Source: Hymenopellis radicata | Lineage: Eukaryota > Basidiomycota > Agaricomycetes > Agaricales > Physalacriaceae | Assembly: GCA_015501595.1 (NCBI GenBank) | Contig: JADNRX010000111.1 | Coordinates: 62,001-126,000 of the forward strand | Length of the DNA stretch: 64,000 nt | Direction of reading: 5' to 3' | Shown here: piece after piece, positions 23,734 through 36,010 of the stretch | How positions within the stretch are numbered: the first letter of the stretch is position 1 | Layout of the letters: every line of letters begins with the position of its first letter | Position numbers and translations under genes: made by a program | The notes under the pieces: model-generated | What the model saw: only the letters and a program-made list of their open reading frames with translations | Database searches by the model: none | What the model was told of the DNA's origin: nothing

Positions 23734-25020
23734 ATGTCTAAACAATTGACCTTCCCAGAATGGAGCGCAGCACATGACTCGGTGCGAATCACTCCCGATG
23801 CTGTGAAAAATTGCCCCTCATTATGATCTATGTCTACAGGCGGTTCTCGAGCCATACAATTATGTCCTTTCTAACCCGGGCAAAGATATCCGCGGCAAAA
23901 TCCTAGGTGCCTTCAACGACTGGCTCCACGTCCCGAAGAATCGCTGCGTCATATCTCGCGTATCATGAATATGCTTCACACTGCAAGCCTGTTGTGAGTA
24001 TACATCTGCGGGTGTGACCGCGAACTGCACCACACACTTTTCACCTTGCACAGGATCGATGACATCCAGGACGATTCCAAGTTACGACGTGGGAAGGCAG
24101 GTATGTACCGTGTCTTCGCTCTCTCCATTGACTCTTTTGAGCCACTTTCACGTAGCTGCTCATAGGATCTACGGCTACGCTCAGACAATCAATTCCGCCA
24201 ACTACGTCTACTTCCTTGCCTACAAGGAACTCGAGTGCCTGCAACAGGATGCTGTCAAATGCGGTCTTGTATCCATTTTGAATGAGGAGATGCTGTCCCT
24301 TCACCGCGGCCAGGGCATCGAATTGTTCTGGCGAGACCATGGCAGGTGTCCTACTGAGAATGAGTATATCGGCATGGTTAATCAGAGTAAGTTCACTGCA
24401 TACTTTGCTGCCTAGCCCAGGTCTCTCAGTTTCACTAGAAACCGGAGGTTTGTTTCGAATCGGAATCCGCCTCATGATGTCGTGCGCGACAACCAACACT
24501 GAGACGTAAGTGAGTAGTGCATAGCGTCAAATCCTGTACTCATACAGAGGCATCTACGCAGGGATTATATCCCGCTCGCCAACCTCATGGGCGTCTACTT
24601 CCAGATACGGGATGACCTGATGAACCTCCGGAGCAACGACGTGAGTACTATATGAAAACCACCCTTCGCATCTTGAGCACTCATAATGAAAAGTATTCGA
24701 ACAAGAAAGGTTTTGCGGAGGATATCACCGAGGGAAAGTTCTCATTCCCCATCATCCACTCTCTCAACTTAGCCTTCGAATCGGTCGAAATCCCAGATTC
24801 GGATACGATGGTCTTGAACATCCTCAAACAGCGGCCTACAACACCGACGCTGAAACACCAAGTCATATCATATCTGAAGGACACAACAATGTCCTTCGAG
24901 TATACCGAAAAGGTCCTGAGGGACCTGGAAACGAGGATCCGCGAAGACATTGCAAGGTTGGGCGGGAATAAGGGATTGAGCAATGTTATGGAGGTCTTGG
25001 GGGGAACGAACTCTGCGTAG
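23734..25020 (+). CDS. Geranylgeranyl diphosphate synthase
   Basis: This is a short-chain trans-prenyltransferase of the fungal GGPP synthase type, which extends FPP or smaller allylic diphosphates with IPP. Exons give [16 protein letters not shown], then [42 protein letters not shown] (first DDxxD motif, about 24055-24095), [47 protein letters not shown] (second Asp motif, about 24600-24640) and [19 protein letters not shown]. The stop is at 25018-25020. One break is visible: ATAT at 23951-23954 has two extra bases; with one AT the frame reads [10 protein letters not shown] through to the LHTASLL helix. Chain length cannot be fixed by eye, but the overall sequence is GGPP-type, not FPP synthase. 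In this location it probably supplies the donor for a UbiA enzyme. Confidence 0.85.
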
Positions 25021-25580
25021 TAAACCTGTTGTTTCCGCCCCTCGCACTAATATCAATCTGTGTTTCATGAGAGCACCGTGTTGAAGTTAAGTACTTCTAT
25101 TCTAGTCACCACTTCGTAATTGAATCGTCGCTGCTACAATCATTGATGGGACTCGCGGTTCGCCAAAATGCGTGTTGTCGTGGCTGAAACTAGCGCTAGT
25201 GGTAAAACATCAGCCCCAACTCATACTCATAGGGTTTCATCAGATCTTACGCCACATTGTTAAGCGCTGGAATTGTCTAGCACTCAAGGTTCGCTAATTC
25301 GTTGATGTTGTCTCGGAGTGCGTTGATGAAAAGGACGATCTCTGTGTAAAACGGCAGCATCCTGCAGGCGTCTACCCAAGCGTCTCAAGCCGCACTTTAT
25401 TACGGAATACCTATCCTCCTGGCAGGGAAACTCCAGAATGCCCAGCACGCCGCCACTCCTCCGACGGCGACGCAACGGCTCAAAACCATGTCTTCAGTGC
25501 AATCTGAATATTAATAAGTAGATCTGTAGAGTACTCGACAGCACGATAGCCCTCGGGCAATGAATGACAATAATATAGTA
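25021..25580. other. Convergent 3' region, no gene
   Basis: About 560 bp between the convergent ends of the prenyl synthase and ABC transporter genes. A small minus-strand Arg-rich frame (25284-25475) has no supporting features. Confidence 0.5.
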
Positions 25581-28500
25581 TTATTTACGGTGTCTCAACT
25601 TGGCAATAACTGTCGGCATCGCGTTCGGTATACGGAACACGTATGTTAGGAAATAAATCATCGAAACCTAGCCAGCAAGTAAGCAGAGAGTCTCGACAGA
25701 GCAGAACGTTCTCACATTAAACGCAAGGTAGGCCATCAGCAGCCCGAAGTTTCGCCAGTGGTGGTCATACATCATGTTGAAGCTTGCGAGCAAGAATTGG
25801 TCTGTCGTGCGGAATGGACAGAATGCGCAGCTCCCCGATGCTGCTGGATTATGGAGATAGCCGCCAGCGAAGCTGATGAAGGGATCCATGTAATCGCCAC
25901 ATGTCATTCCAGACGGCGGGGTAAGGTTGACGAACTCGAGGGGAGCACATTCCAGCTGTTGATTTCCGACCGCTGGGCGTAGGAGGATCAATAATAGAAC
26001 GACGGCAATGCGAATGATAATCAAGTACCTTGAGCAATGATACCCTCGAGCAGGTACGTAAAGGGCGACAGGTGATACATCCACTGCCACCATCCTAGCT
26101 GACTGAATGGTTGTAAAACACCGTTGCTGTTTGTCTAGTAAGTACTCTGACTCCGGATGTCAAAGAGGTTCTGTCGTACAAGATGATCACGAATGCAAAG
26201 AACGGAACGAATAAGATCACAGCGATCTCAGCCCTGGGAGCCATCGACGCGACAGCCTTGAATGGGTTTAGTCCAAGAGGAAAGATACAGCAAGCGAGAC
26301 GACTGACCAAGGCGAGTGTCATATAGTACAATGGGAATGTCACACCGAGCATTAGATACGTGTATCCGGCACGCGACGTGTCAAATCCAACTAGCCAGTA
26401 TATCGTCAAGAACAATACTGAAGATCCCACAATATTCCAGGGAATCTCTGCGAGGAGCTGCGACGTAACGAGGGCCGTCCAATCATACATTCGGCTTGGG
26501 CGCTCGCGGATCTCGTAAACGTTGCGCATGTGAATGTAAGGTACCTGAATCTGGCCGCCCAAAGGTATGCTAGACAGTATCGTGTTATTATTAGCATAGC
26601 GCTAGAGAGCGAGGACCACACCTGATGACCGTTGAGAGGAAAAGAGCCTAATGTGTTTGAGTCAGGCTGGTTGAGGCAAGACAGATGAGTCCTCACAAAA
26701 ACTTTGTTCTGTGTCCCTTGCTGGCTGTCCGGGTTCTGGTAGAACGTAACCCCAATGAAGATTCCAGCAAAGGCGTTCAATAACAGCTTCGCTACGAGGT
26801 ACGTCGCGTCTCTCCACTGTGCCGTCAAGCTTCGCTGAAGGAGCAATGCGCATTGAACCGGCCAAGGCGTCGCGAATTCCGAATGCGACTGCGCCTGAAT
26901 CGGAGGTTGCCTCCGTCCCTCTTCATGTATATGGTCCAATTCGTGTATGGCCTTCTCGCATTCCGCCGAATTCAACCAGACCTGGTGCCAGTCTTGAGAA
27001 CTCTTTGCTGTTGCACCGGCGCCAGTGACCTCCAGCATGAACTCGGCACTATATCAACCCGACCATTTAGAGCCTGTGGCGGAACGAGTGAACAGCACTC
27101 ACGGATTCTCGTCGTGTCGACAAGGACGCGACCCATGACTCTCCAAATAGTTGATCAGAGTTGTCGAGTTCATTCCCAGGTCGCCGAAGTAGACAGTCTT
27201 GCCTCCTTTTTGTAAGAGGAGTATGCGATCGAAGATGGCAAACAGTTCAGCAGACGGCTATAAACTATTATGTCGAGGTTCGTCAGTATGAATAACCGAC
27301 TGACCTGATGAATTCTAGCACGACGATGAGTACATATTGAAAGCAAAGAAGCAAGATCACTTACGTGCATAAGATAGCCTGCCCAGCATCTGCCAAGCTT
27401 CGTAAAAAGCTCATAATAGCCCATGAACTCTGCGAGTCTAATCCCGAGGTAGGTTCGTCCAGGAATAGCAGCATTTTCGGCTACAAACAAGAATGAGCAT
27501 GTTATGAAATGAGCGGCCATGGAAAGTACCTTGGCGGCGAGTTCCACGGCGATGGTCAAGCGCTTTCGGTGCTCGATACCCAGAGAACCAACAGTTGCAT
27601 CGGCATAAGATTCCAATCCACACATCCCAAGACATTTATCCACGCTGGAATACACGTCAGGCGGAGCACACAGATAGGAGGTTAGATCATACTATGCTTG
27701 TTTCTCGCTGACGGGCACACTTTGCGGCTGTCTGAGCATCACCGAGAACAGGAGCGCCTCACGCACAGTTGAGAACGGCTCATGCGTATCCATCTGTTGA
27801 CAATACCCACTACCGAAAGGCACGTCAGATGCACGGCCAGTGACAACAGTGCCAATAAAAAGACGCACGTTTGAGCTTGGAAGTCAAAAGGAAGCACATG
27901 TCCATTAACGAACATATTACCCGTGAGAACTCCAGTCGTCGTGCGTTGTGCAAGGACGTTTAACAGCGTCGTCTTCCCCGCACCCGACTCGCCCATTAAG
28001 GCTGTAAGCTTCCCTGGAACGACGCATCCCGAGATGTCGTCTAGAAGCTGCCGTTCGCTGTGATGCGAGATGGGAACGCGGTAGTTGATGTGTTGCCATG
28101 AGAAGACGTCCTTCATCACAGGCGCCTCGACAGTCGGCTTTTCGGGTTCCGCACGCGAAGCCAATGCTATCGCCTCGCCCTCCGTAGCAACAGCTTCTTC
28201 GTCCTCGTGCGGATGTAAGGTCTGAAGCTGTGTACCTCGTTTGAAGAGGAGCACCGACGTTTGGCCGGAGAGCCGAGTGTTGTATTCCGTGAAGATGAGG
28301 AGGGCGACGAGGTACACGACCAAGAAAGCGATGTTGATGCCCAGATCCTACAAAGCAAGTGGATGAACACGGCGTCGAGATGGATCACAGATTGAAGCCT
28401 ACCAGCCACACGTTGTCGTACGAGTAGTCGAATGAAAGCTTGAGGAATCTTGCCCCATCAACTGTCGACTGCGCAGGTATGGACCCTATGACTGTGCAGA

Positions 28501-31074
28501 CTTGGTTCTCGAGAGTGACGTTTTCATATCCGGGGCCTTGAGGGATGATGGAAGAGCACGAGCCGACCAGCGAATGGAATTCGTTGGCCATGATACCTTC
28601 GAAACCATATCTTAGAGGCTGGAGAAGATGAAGATCAGACATGTGTTAGAGTAAGCGCCGTCTACGCACGTTGACATAAGTAATCCACTTGAAGGTTTTG
28701 TTCATCGAAGGCTTCGGGATGGTGTAACCTGCGCAGAACATTCACAATGAGGAACAGATACCGAGGAAGGTCTCACCAGTATAAAGACCAAGCGCGAGGA
28801 TAGAAACTCCGGCAGCACTCTGGGCTGTAGCATCGCTTTTGAACGCGGCAGCGATAGCCCGGAACCATGCCTTCAACGTCAAAGTGGCCAGATAAACGAA
28901 CAGCAAGTACAAGCTACAAAGGCATCAGCTTGATATGTTAGGAATGAATGCAGAGAAAATCGCACAAGAATTGTCCCTAATCAAAATCAGAAGACAGACA
29001 AAACAACGAGCAGAAAGGAACCCACCGCAGTTTGCTGGAGCTGGACCAAAAAGTATACGATAATCCCAAACACAATGATTGTAACCAGTGATATAGGGAT
29101 ATCGACAGCCGTCATGGCGAGGGCTTCAATAAATGGGTGGTATAACGCGGCCTTCTTGTGCCGATCGACGATTGGTCGCTGAGAGTACAAGGCGGGGATC
29201 TCGTTCATGCCGGACAAAGCAGAAAACAATAAAACACTGCAGGCGTGTTAGCCTCCTGGAGGAACGGACCGTCCAGAAAGCTTACAAGTACAAAACACCA
29301 CCCCTCGAGAAGAACGCAGCCGTCGTCTCCGGAGACTTGAGGAATACGGTACCCATGATAATTCCAAGAAGCACGAAGGACCTGCATACACGTTGGATTA
29401 TGAATATTAGACAACGAAGAAGCTTACCCAAAGTTCAGGCCAACAGTCAACAAGTCGCCTTGTAGGATCTGCACCCGGCGCTTGATAACAGCGCGTGTCT
29501 GGCTAAGGATGCTTGCAGTGTATGGGCTGTAGCCGTCATTAAGACCCAAGACTCGCGATAGAAACAGACCACAAACCTCGCTTTCCTGCCAGACAATGCT
29601 CGCTCCGCCCGCGCACTCTCCTTGTAGGCCACGGCCTTTTCCTTGATTCCAGTATGTTCCGCCAAGTATAGCCCGACAGCCTCGGTGTTGCTCCGTCCAA
29701 TGGCGGACTCTTTGAAGTAAGAGGCAAACTCCTCCGCGCTTCGCGGAAGAGTGAGTGCGTCTGCTCGAGGGATCCGTGCTAGTGGGTCCGTAACAGCGGT
29801 CAGGAAATCAGCGGTCGTCTGCCTGTTCGCCGGGGTGTATCCCATATCAATGAAGTATTGCCTATACATAGGGTTCGTCGATGTAACGCGGACAAGGCTA
29901 GATGGGCTTACCTCGCGTCCTTCGCCGGTCCAAAATACGCCATCTTGCCCTTGTAAATCACACATACCTTATCAAAATGACTGTAGAGTGACTCGGCGAC
30001 CTGGTATATCGTGACGATGGTCGTAATATCTAGCATCTGCGTGGCGATCCTTAGAGCTTGAACAAACTCCAAAGCTGTTGAGGCGTCAAGGCCTCGAGTA
30101 GAACTGGTCCATGGCGAATCAGCTAGGGATGGATGGAAATGAAGACGACGTACTTGTCCCAGGCAGTGATCCGACTCCTGGTTGCCAGTGACTCGCATAT
30201 GGAGACGCGCTTCTTCTCGCCACCGCTGACGCCGCGAATGGCAGCATTACCGATGGGCGTGTGGCGGACATGCTCCAGTCCAAAGACGGTGATAAGAATA
30301 TCCGTAATAATGTTGATGTACTCTGACCGTGAAGCAGCGATACCTGAACGCCCACGGGGCGCACGAGTTTTGGCGGCGAAGCTGATCGTCTGCTCCACGG
30401 TGAGAGTGGGGAAATGCACGTCGTCTTCGGGGCAGTATTGGACATCCCCCGATAATGCCGCTTGATGTCGCGCGGGGAGATGGAGTCGTACTGTACTGTG
30501 CCATGTACTGCGCGATATTCACCGCGTTGGTTGGCGAGCATCTTGAGCAGTGTTGAACATCCCGAACCAGGGCGGCCAAGTACGACTGGAGAAACATTAG
30601 ATGGTACTAGGGAGGATGAAGAGATACGTACGGAGCATTTCACCAGGTTTTACTATGCCTTCAAATCCATGCAAGATGTCGCGTACAGGAGGGTGTCGGA
30701 TGTTTTGGATAGCGTGTAGTAATGTCCTGGGATCAAATACCGATGCTATCGTCGGCTGATACGACGTGGATGCACCAAGTCCGACAACCTGCAGATCCCG
30801 AAAGGCGATACCCAATCGACGTGTCTTAATACTAGCGCCCTCCCGTCTGGCAAAGGTCAGCCAATATCCATACATCCGCGAATTCCACAAACCTTTCCAA
30901 CAATTCCCGAATCACCTTGTCCAAATTGAAGTCATCACCCGTGGCAGTCACGTCCGAACCGTTATCCTGTGATCTCGCTGAAAGTGTGCGTCTGAGGTTC
31001 TGGACGCCTTTGGGATCGAAAAAACCAATGGACGAAGTGTCTTGCTCGTTCGGGGTAGCCATGGGAAAAGCCAC
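25581..31074 (-). CDS. PDR-type ABCG transporter (full size)
   Basis: This is a plasma-membrane multidrug-type exporter with the fungal order NBD-TMD-NBD-TMD in many exons. It starts [15 protein letters not shown] at 31074 (or the inner Met at 31062). The PDR N-terminal domain gives [19 protein letters not shown]1 has the degenerate Walker [10 protein letters not shown] (about 30553-30580) and signature [13 protein letters not shown]2 has Walker [10 protein letters not shown] (about 27970-27999), signature [12 protein letters not shown] and [15 protein letters not shown] (about 27430-27465). Many hydrophobic exons follow each NBD. The last exon, after an intron at about 25665-25715, reads [14 protein letters not shown] and stops at 25581. 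The asymmetric NBDs are typical of the PDR family. I saw no frame break, though not every join was checked. In this setting it is a candidate exporter of, or self-protection pump for, the cluster product. Confidence 0.85.
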
Positions 31075-31888
31075 AACTGCCGTTCTAGCGGTGCTTTAAA
31101 CGCCACCTCTTGCCACGGGAAGACCAATCAATTATGTCCCGGCGAGTACGCTACGGTCCAGATCCTGATCCGACTACGAGAAAATTTTTGACAACAGATC
31201 CCCAGAAGGCCATTTTGATAGGGTACTTCGTCATAGGCATTTGAGCGTGGTCGTAGGGAGTTTGGGCGGCATGTGTGAAGAGAAGGGGGCGCATATTAGA
31301 CGTTTCCGGCTGTCAGCTAAGCGCCTTCATGATCGTCGGGAAGCACGTTGGGTTTCGTGAGCTCAGTGATCCGTCGGTGTTTCCAGACCGATTATCGTCC
31401 TCATAGAATAGTAAACGTCGTGAAGATCTTGAAAGCATTGACACATACCGTCCTGCAGCCTTTTGCCGAGCCACTATTCTCGAGGAATGAAGGTTCGTCA
31501 CGTCTCTGTGAGACGACAATGTCCGCTTTGAGCGGTGTTTGTCTTGAGTTTCAGGCAACGTTGCTTGATTTAGATCCCGCTTCACAGCTCTCCAACCCCA
31601 TTGGCGCATGAAATGGTAGCAAGGAAAGGCCGACATGCCTAGACAAAGGTGTCCAGCGTCAATCGCGGTGATCTCGAGCAGAGCGGATCCAATCAGGACT
31701 ATGTATACCATCGTGACTCAAATCGATTATCGATACACTGGCAAGAGGAAGGATTCTTATGATTTCGTCTCAGGAAGCCTAGTAGTAGAGAGCAATTATA
31801 GCTCGAAAGATTCTAGAGCAGGTAATCGGCTTCTACTCCACCTTGTAAGAGCATCACCACATCTAAAGCAACTTTTGAAGCAGCCGAG
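31075..31888. other. ABC transporter upstream region
   Basis: It holds a minus-strand frame (31313-31711) that begins with one hydrophobic segment and then becomes basic and low-complexity. It shows no family signature and is not called as a gene. Confidence 0.4.
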
Positions 31889-32398
31889 TTATACTGCCAA
31901 TTGAACTGTCAACCTTTGAACAGTCTGCCCATTAGGCTGCGTTGGCCGAAGAATGAGACTCGAGGCAATGCATTGTCCAGGTAGACAGATCCCTGTCCTC
32001 CTCAAAGTAGCGATTGTCCGAGCGTTGACTTCCCTCATATCCCGGTGCTTGAGTTGCTGAAATACGAATGCGGCATCTGGAAGAGCGTCAAGTTGCACGG
32101 AATAATTGTCGAGGGCATCCGAGATATCGTTGGGTAAAGAAGGGAGGATCTTCACGTGCTTTAGGATGAGACTGTGGGGAATATGACGATCAACGAGCTG
32201 CAGAGGAAACGAAGGAACGGCCGAGGAGGAGTCATCCTCAATGGGTAGGGTGGGAGCATGGAATTCGAATAATTGCTCCTGATAACTGCGAGGGTCCGTC
32301 ACGGGGGCAGGAGGAGGCAAGCGCTCGGGAGCATCCCCATCTGGTGACACCTTGTAGTCGTAAGAGCGTGCCGACCAGGTGGGCGATGGAGAGGCCAT
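31889..32398 (-). CDS. Hypothetical protein, copy 2 (probably truncated)
   Basis: An open frame starting MASPSPTWSARSYDYKV at 32398 (the frame also extends upstream to 32569) and ending at 31889. Blocks such as SYQEQLFEFHAP, SSSAVPSFPLQLVDRHIP and LDALPDAAFVFQQLKHRD are conserved in the frame-broken plus-strand copy at 10138-10555. That copy continues for a further 650 bp of protein-like sequence which is missing here, where similarity stops near 31970. This copy is therefore probably 3'-truncated even though its frame is open. No domain is recognised. Confidence 0.45.
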   Translation of the reverse strand: MASPSPTWSARSYDYKVSPDGDAPERLPPPAPVTDPRSYQEQLFEFHAPTLPIEDDSSSAVPSFPLQLVDRHIPHSLILKHVKILPSLPNDISDALDNYSVQLDALPDAAFVFQQLKHRDMREVNARTIATLRRTGICLPGQCIASSLILRPTQPNGQTVQRLTVQLAV

Positions 32399-32569
32399 AC
32401 GCGTGCAAAACGAACCAACACAGTCACGTTTATCTGTCGGCATCGGTATTTCGGCCCGGGCCGGACTATTTGTGTCCTCGAACCTGAAACGGCTTTTTCG
32501 CACTAGACGAGACCTGACGAGAATCACAGCTGCACCGTTGCATGGTAAAGACTCGGTCCTTACCCTCAA

Positions 32570-33476
32570 TGAGACGCGCCGTCTGCCAGTGCCGTCGACT
32601 AGGATATACCTCTCCCAGCACTGTGCCTAACGTGATCCTCCTGCTCTACGCCATTCATTCTGTTTCGTACGATTTCTTGTCAACAAGGGGGCCGCCAAGT
32701 GAGGCTCCGCTGACTCCATGAAGAGTCATATCGTTGAGTCGTTAATGCACCAATCCTCCATGGCTGTACAAACACGTTATCCTCCTTCCTTGAGCGGTAC
32801 ATACCTGGTACCTAGTGGGTCTACTTTCTATGAAACTCATTTTGCAATTCTGATAATGTCCGATCCTCGGAAGTTTCCCATCAGTCTTTCTGCCTGACGA
32901 CTTGTTGATTTGGCTCTAACAATAGCCTGGACCCTTGTGGATGCGACATCGGGACACAGGCCTTTAATGCGGCCTGATGACGGTAGATGCGTTTCGCTGG
33001 AGTGTCATGGAGGACGACAAGTGGCAGAGAGGACTTCGAAACCTTGACAAGCTTTGAATGCCACTTCGTCAATATCGAACCTTCAAGTGTAGTGTTTATC
33101 TTTCGCGGAAACTTTGCTGCATATTACTCTCTCGAAGTCAAAGGGTACTTACTTACCCCCACATAGCTCGAAAACCTAGCCTCCTTTAGAACATGAGCGA
33201 GACTCGATGTAGCAGTTGCTCATGTTTCAAAGGAGGCTTGGTTACCTAGCTAACCCCCACACCTTGGAAATTCAAAAGCCGATGTCGGCACTCGGCCTGA
33301 GTACATCATCACCATCATCAATCTTCCTGCCGTCAGAACGCGTAGTCAAAATCAATGCAATCCGCACAGTCACTAGACCAGCGCTGCCGTCGCATGACGA
33401 CAGATGGATAGGTAACTACCCCTCCAGTTATTGGATAAAGAGGCGAGTTCAATGACACGTCTTCCTCATCACGATC
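32570..33476. other. Upstream region of O-methyltransferase copy A
   Basis: From about 32884 this DNA is part of the segmental duplication shared with 61365 onward. It contains the small foldback element at 33164-33252. No gene is recognised. Confidence 0.55.
33164..33252. mobile_element. 89-bp foldback MITE-like insertion
   Basis: The element begins TAGCT and ends AGCTA, and its arms form a long inverted repeat (left arm includes CCTCCTTTAGAACATGAGC, right arm the complement of CCTCCTTTGAAACATGAGC) around a loop of about 20 nt. It is bounded by ACCCCCACA on both sides (33155-33163 and 33253-33261). The duplicate locus at about 61640 has a single ACCCCCACA and no element, which gives an empty-site comparison. 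A target duplication of 8-9 bp fits a hAT-like or Mutator-like origin. No coding capacity. Confidence 0.75.
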
Positions 33477-35243
33477 ATGGCCCCTACCGCTCTGGACGCG
33501 CTCGTTGACATCCTTTCGTCTCAGGTGAAGACGTTCCAAACAGCGTACACGGACTCAGGACAGCCAGTTCCTTCCATCGACGAGCCGTGGCGTCCTAGTA
33601 CTCTGGACGCCGACCCAGCACTTATACAGACGAGGAAGCTGATTGTTGCAGCAGCGTATCAGCTTATATCTACTGTCCGGTCGCCCATCAGAGGTCATGC
33701 AGGAAGGCGCGTTCGCAGCGTTCACTTCTGTTGCTTTGGCATATATCGAAGACAATAACATTGTCGATATATTGATCGAGGCTGGACCACAGGTATGGAC
33801 GGTTACAGTACTCGTTGTCTATACTAAGCGTTTTGATTGTTTCGTAGGGACTCCACCTTAATGATATCGCTGCTATTAGCGGAACGGACGCGTCAACGTT
33901 AGGTGAGTACTTGTCTTTGCTGGCTGCGTCTCGTTTCTAATGATTGCTCAGGACGCTTCCTGCGTTACTTGGCGACACGACACGTCTTCAAAGAACTTTC
34001 GCCTAACGTGTTTACCAACAACCGCGTGTCGTCTCTGCTTTTCAAGATGAAAAGCGTCAAGGAGATTCAAGCCAAGTACGTTACTTAGCATGCCATCTCC
34101 ATGACCGTATCTAACCACGTCCACTTACAGTCCTATCGACCGATACGAAAAATCCCCCATGGCTGCTTTCGTCTCATACGGGTACGCCCCATTCAACTAT
34201 TTGGTGCACCATGAGATCTAACCTTCTCGTCAGCGGCACCGAAATTCTGAAGATCGTTCCGTCCATCATGCCGTATCTCAAGGACCCGAGCAAGGCAGCC
34301 ACACCTTTCAACTTGGCGTACGACACGACGGACACGATCTGGGAATTTGCAGGTCGGCCCGGGAATGAAGCCAGCGCGAAGCGCCAGGCTGTCCTGATGG
34401 CGGGTGCGAACAAGCAGTTTCCGCCGATATTTTCGTCAATGGTACTAGTAGATTTAGATATTGCTCAACCTATTATGGAGCTAACAGTGCCTAGGCATTG
34501 ATGGCAAGAGTCTGCAGCCAGGCGACGTCGTGGTCGATGTCGGCGGTGGCAATGGATCTGCTACTGCCATTCTGTACAACGCATTCCCCAAGTTTCAATA
34601 CGTCGTTCAAGACTTGAGTCAACAAATCACAGAAGCCGAGAAGGTGAGACCCTTCCGCCTACATCTTAACAGGCTCACGCCCTATGGTAGTACTGGGACT
34701 CCAATTCGCCCGACGCGGTCAAGAACGGAATCGTCAAACTCCAAGGTTCACTACCCTTTTCAATCCCAACGGTCTGGCGCTGACAGTCAAATAGTGCACA
34801 ACTTCTTTACCCCACAACCCGTCAAGGGTGCCGCAGTCTACTTCCTCCGCATGATTCTGCACGACTGGTCCGACGCGAAATGCAAGGACATCCTTACCAA
34901 CCTCCGCGTCGCTGCCAGCCCCTCCTCCAAGGTCGTTGTATTCGAGCTCCTGGCGACGTACACCTGCGCAGATGCCTCGAATCCCGTTGAGGCGCCCTAC
35001 CCGCTCCTAGGTAACCTCGGTGTCGCTGGTGGAGGCTTCTTAACCGGTATGGATATTGGTGTAAGTGACGTCGCTTTTATCGGGGCATTGATTTTGATTA
35101 ATGTTGTTATCGTAGTTGTTGGCGTCGCAAGGTGGGAAGGAAAGAACGAAGGACGAGTTTGAGGCTTTGGGGAAGGAGTGTGGGTGGAAGCTTGAGACTG
35201 TCATTCCGGGCAGCTGTATACTTTTGTTTTCTCTCCTATTTAA
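33477..35243 (+). pseudogene. O-methyltransferase, copy A (decayed)
   Basis: This is a SAM-dependent class II (plant-type) small-molecule O-methyltransferase, a near-identical duplicate of copy B at 61870-63630. Motifs: SAM-binding VVDVGGGNGSATA; the catalytic His in MILHDWSDAKC. Exon and intron positions match copy B. Relative to B it has an extra base near 33690 (CATCAGAGG against CATCGAGG), one base fewer near 34421 (just before the residues equivalent to SPDTFVNG), and one G fewer at 35208-35210, which garbles the last residues. Each changes the frame, so the copy is probably non-functional unless the breaks are sequence errors. The intact-looking parts would methylate a phenolic hydroxyl. 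Confidence 0.75.
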
Positions 35244-35262
35244 ATGTGAGGCTATACTGCGG

Positions 35263-35760
35263 GTGATGTGGCTTCTCACTTCTTCATTATTTCACCAATA
35301 ATCGCGCTTGTATTGTATTGTTGTTGTCCTCCTGCCGTTCCAGAGGTGCCTTCATTCTGCTTAGGTTGACGCACCGTTTAGGAGGTATCTTCGTCTGCAT
35401 ACATACAACAACCTTGAAACCGCCTCGGACTACACCCATCAGCAAAGTCACCCTGCAACTTTTCGGGACTTTTCCGAACTTTTTGGGCTTTTTCCGTACA
35501 GAAAAGCCGACAAGTGACAAGTAGACCAGCCATGTCCCCGGAGGCCACAAGTTCAATTCCCCGTCGTCTCTCTCATCTTGGATCTTTTTCATTTCATGTT
35601 GTATGCGACATATAATCATGCATAGTATATTTATACCATAAAATGAGTATTCTAAGGATACGGGAGCCCACTGAGGCACGGTGCAGAGGCCCATTTTTGC
35701 CCGACAAGCCCAAAAGTCCAAAAAGGCAACAAGTCGCAGGTCGTCTTGCTGATGGGCCGT
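35263..35760. other. Intergenic, no gene seen
   Basis: A minus-strand frame at 35287-35721 has no recognised motif. The stretch lies between the end of the segmental duplication and the membrane-protein exon fragment. Confidence 0.4.
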
Positions 35761-36010
35761 GACAATATCTCTTCGTCAGGCTCTTCGCTACGTGGAGCGT
35801 CGTTTCCGATATCGTCTTGTCTGTTGTGGTCCCTCTCCTGGTGCTCACAACGTCTCTTGAAACCATCTCAGTGGTACCCGCTAGGGCTTTCTACGCTCAC
35901 AGCAGGTGTCCGCCGGGCGTTGTACGTCCTTGTAGCAGTGATTCCTAGCGTTCAGGCTGTCGGAGGCATCAAAAATCTTGGAGATGGGTGTGCAGCAGAT
36001 CTGTCTGTGC
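35761..36010 (+). pseudogene. Exon fragment of the polytopic membrane protein
   Basis: The translation gives LFATWSVVSDIVLSVVVPLL and, after a change of frame, GVRRALYVLVAVIPSVQAVG. These match LFATWSLLFDIVSFIVVPIL and GVRPALYVLVSVVPSAQLFG in the penultimate exon of the minus-strand gene at 7632-9684. No other exon of that gene is present nearby. It is a dead, inverted partial copy about 28 kb from the parent. Confidence 0.65.

Larger units (their letters stand above)
32884..35262 (+). repeat. Direct segmental duplication, left copy
   Basis: The sequence matches 61365-63652 in the same orientation, through the upstream region, all exons and introns of the O-methyltransferase, and about 20 bp past its stop. 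Most differences are scattered substitutions and 1-3 bp indels, plus one block of about 98 bp present only here (the foldback element with its duplicated target). Confidence 0.85.
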
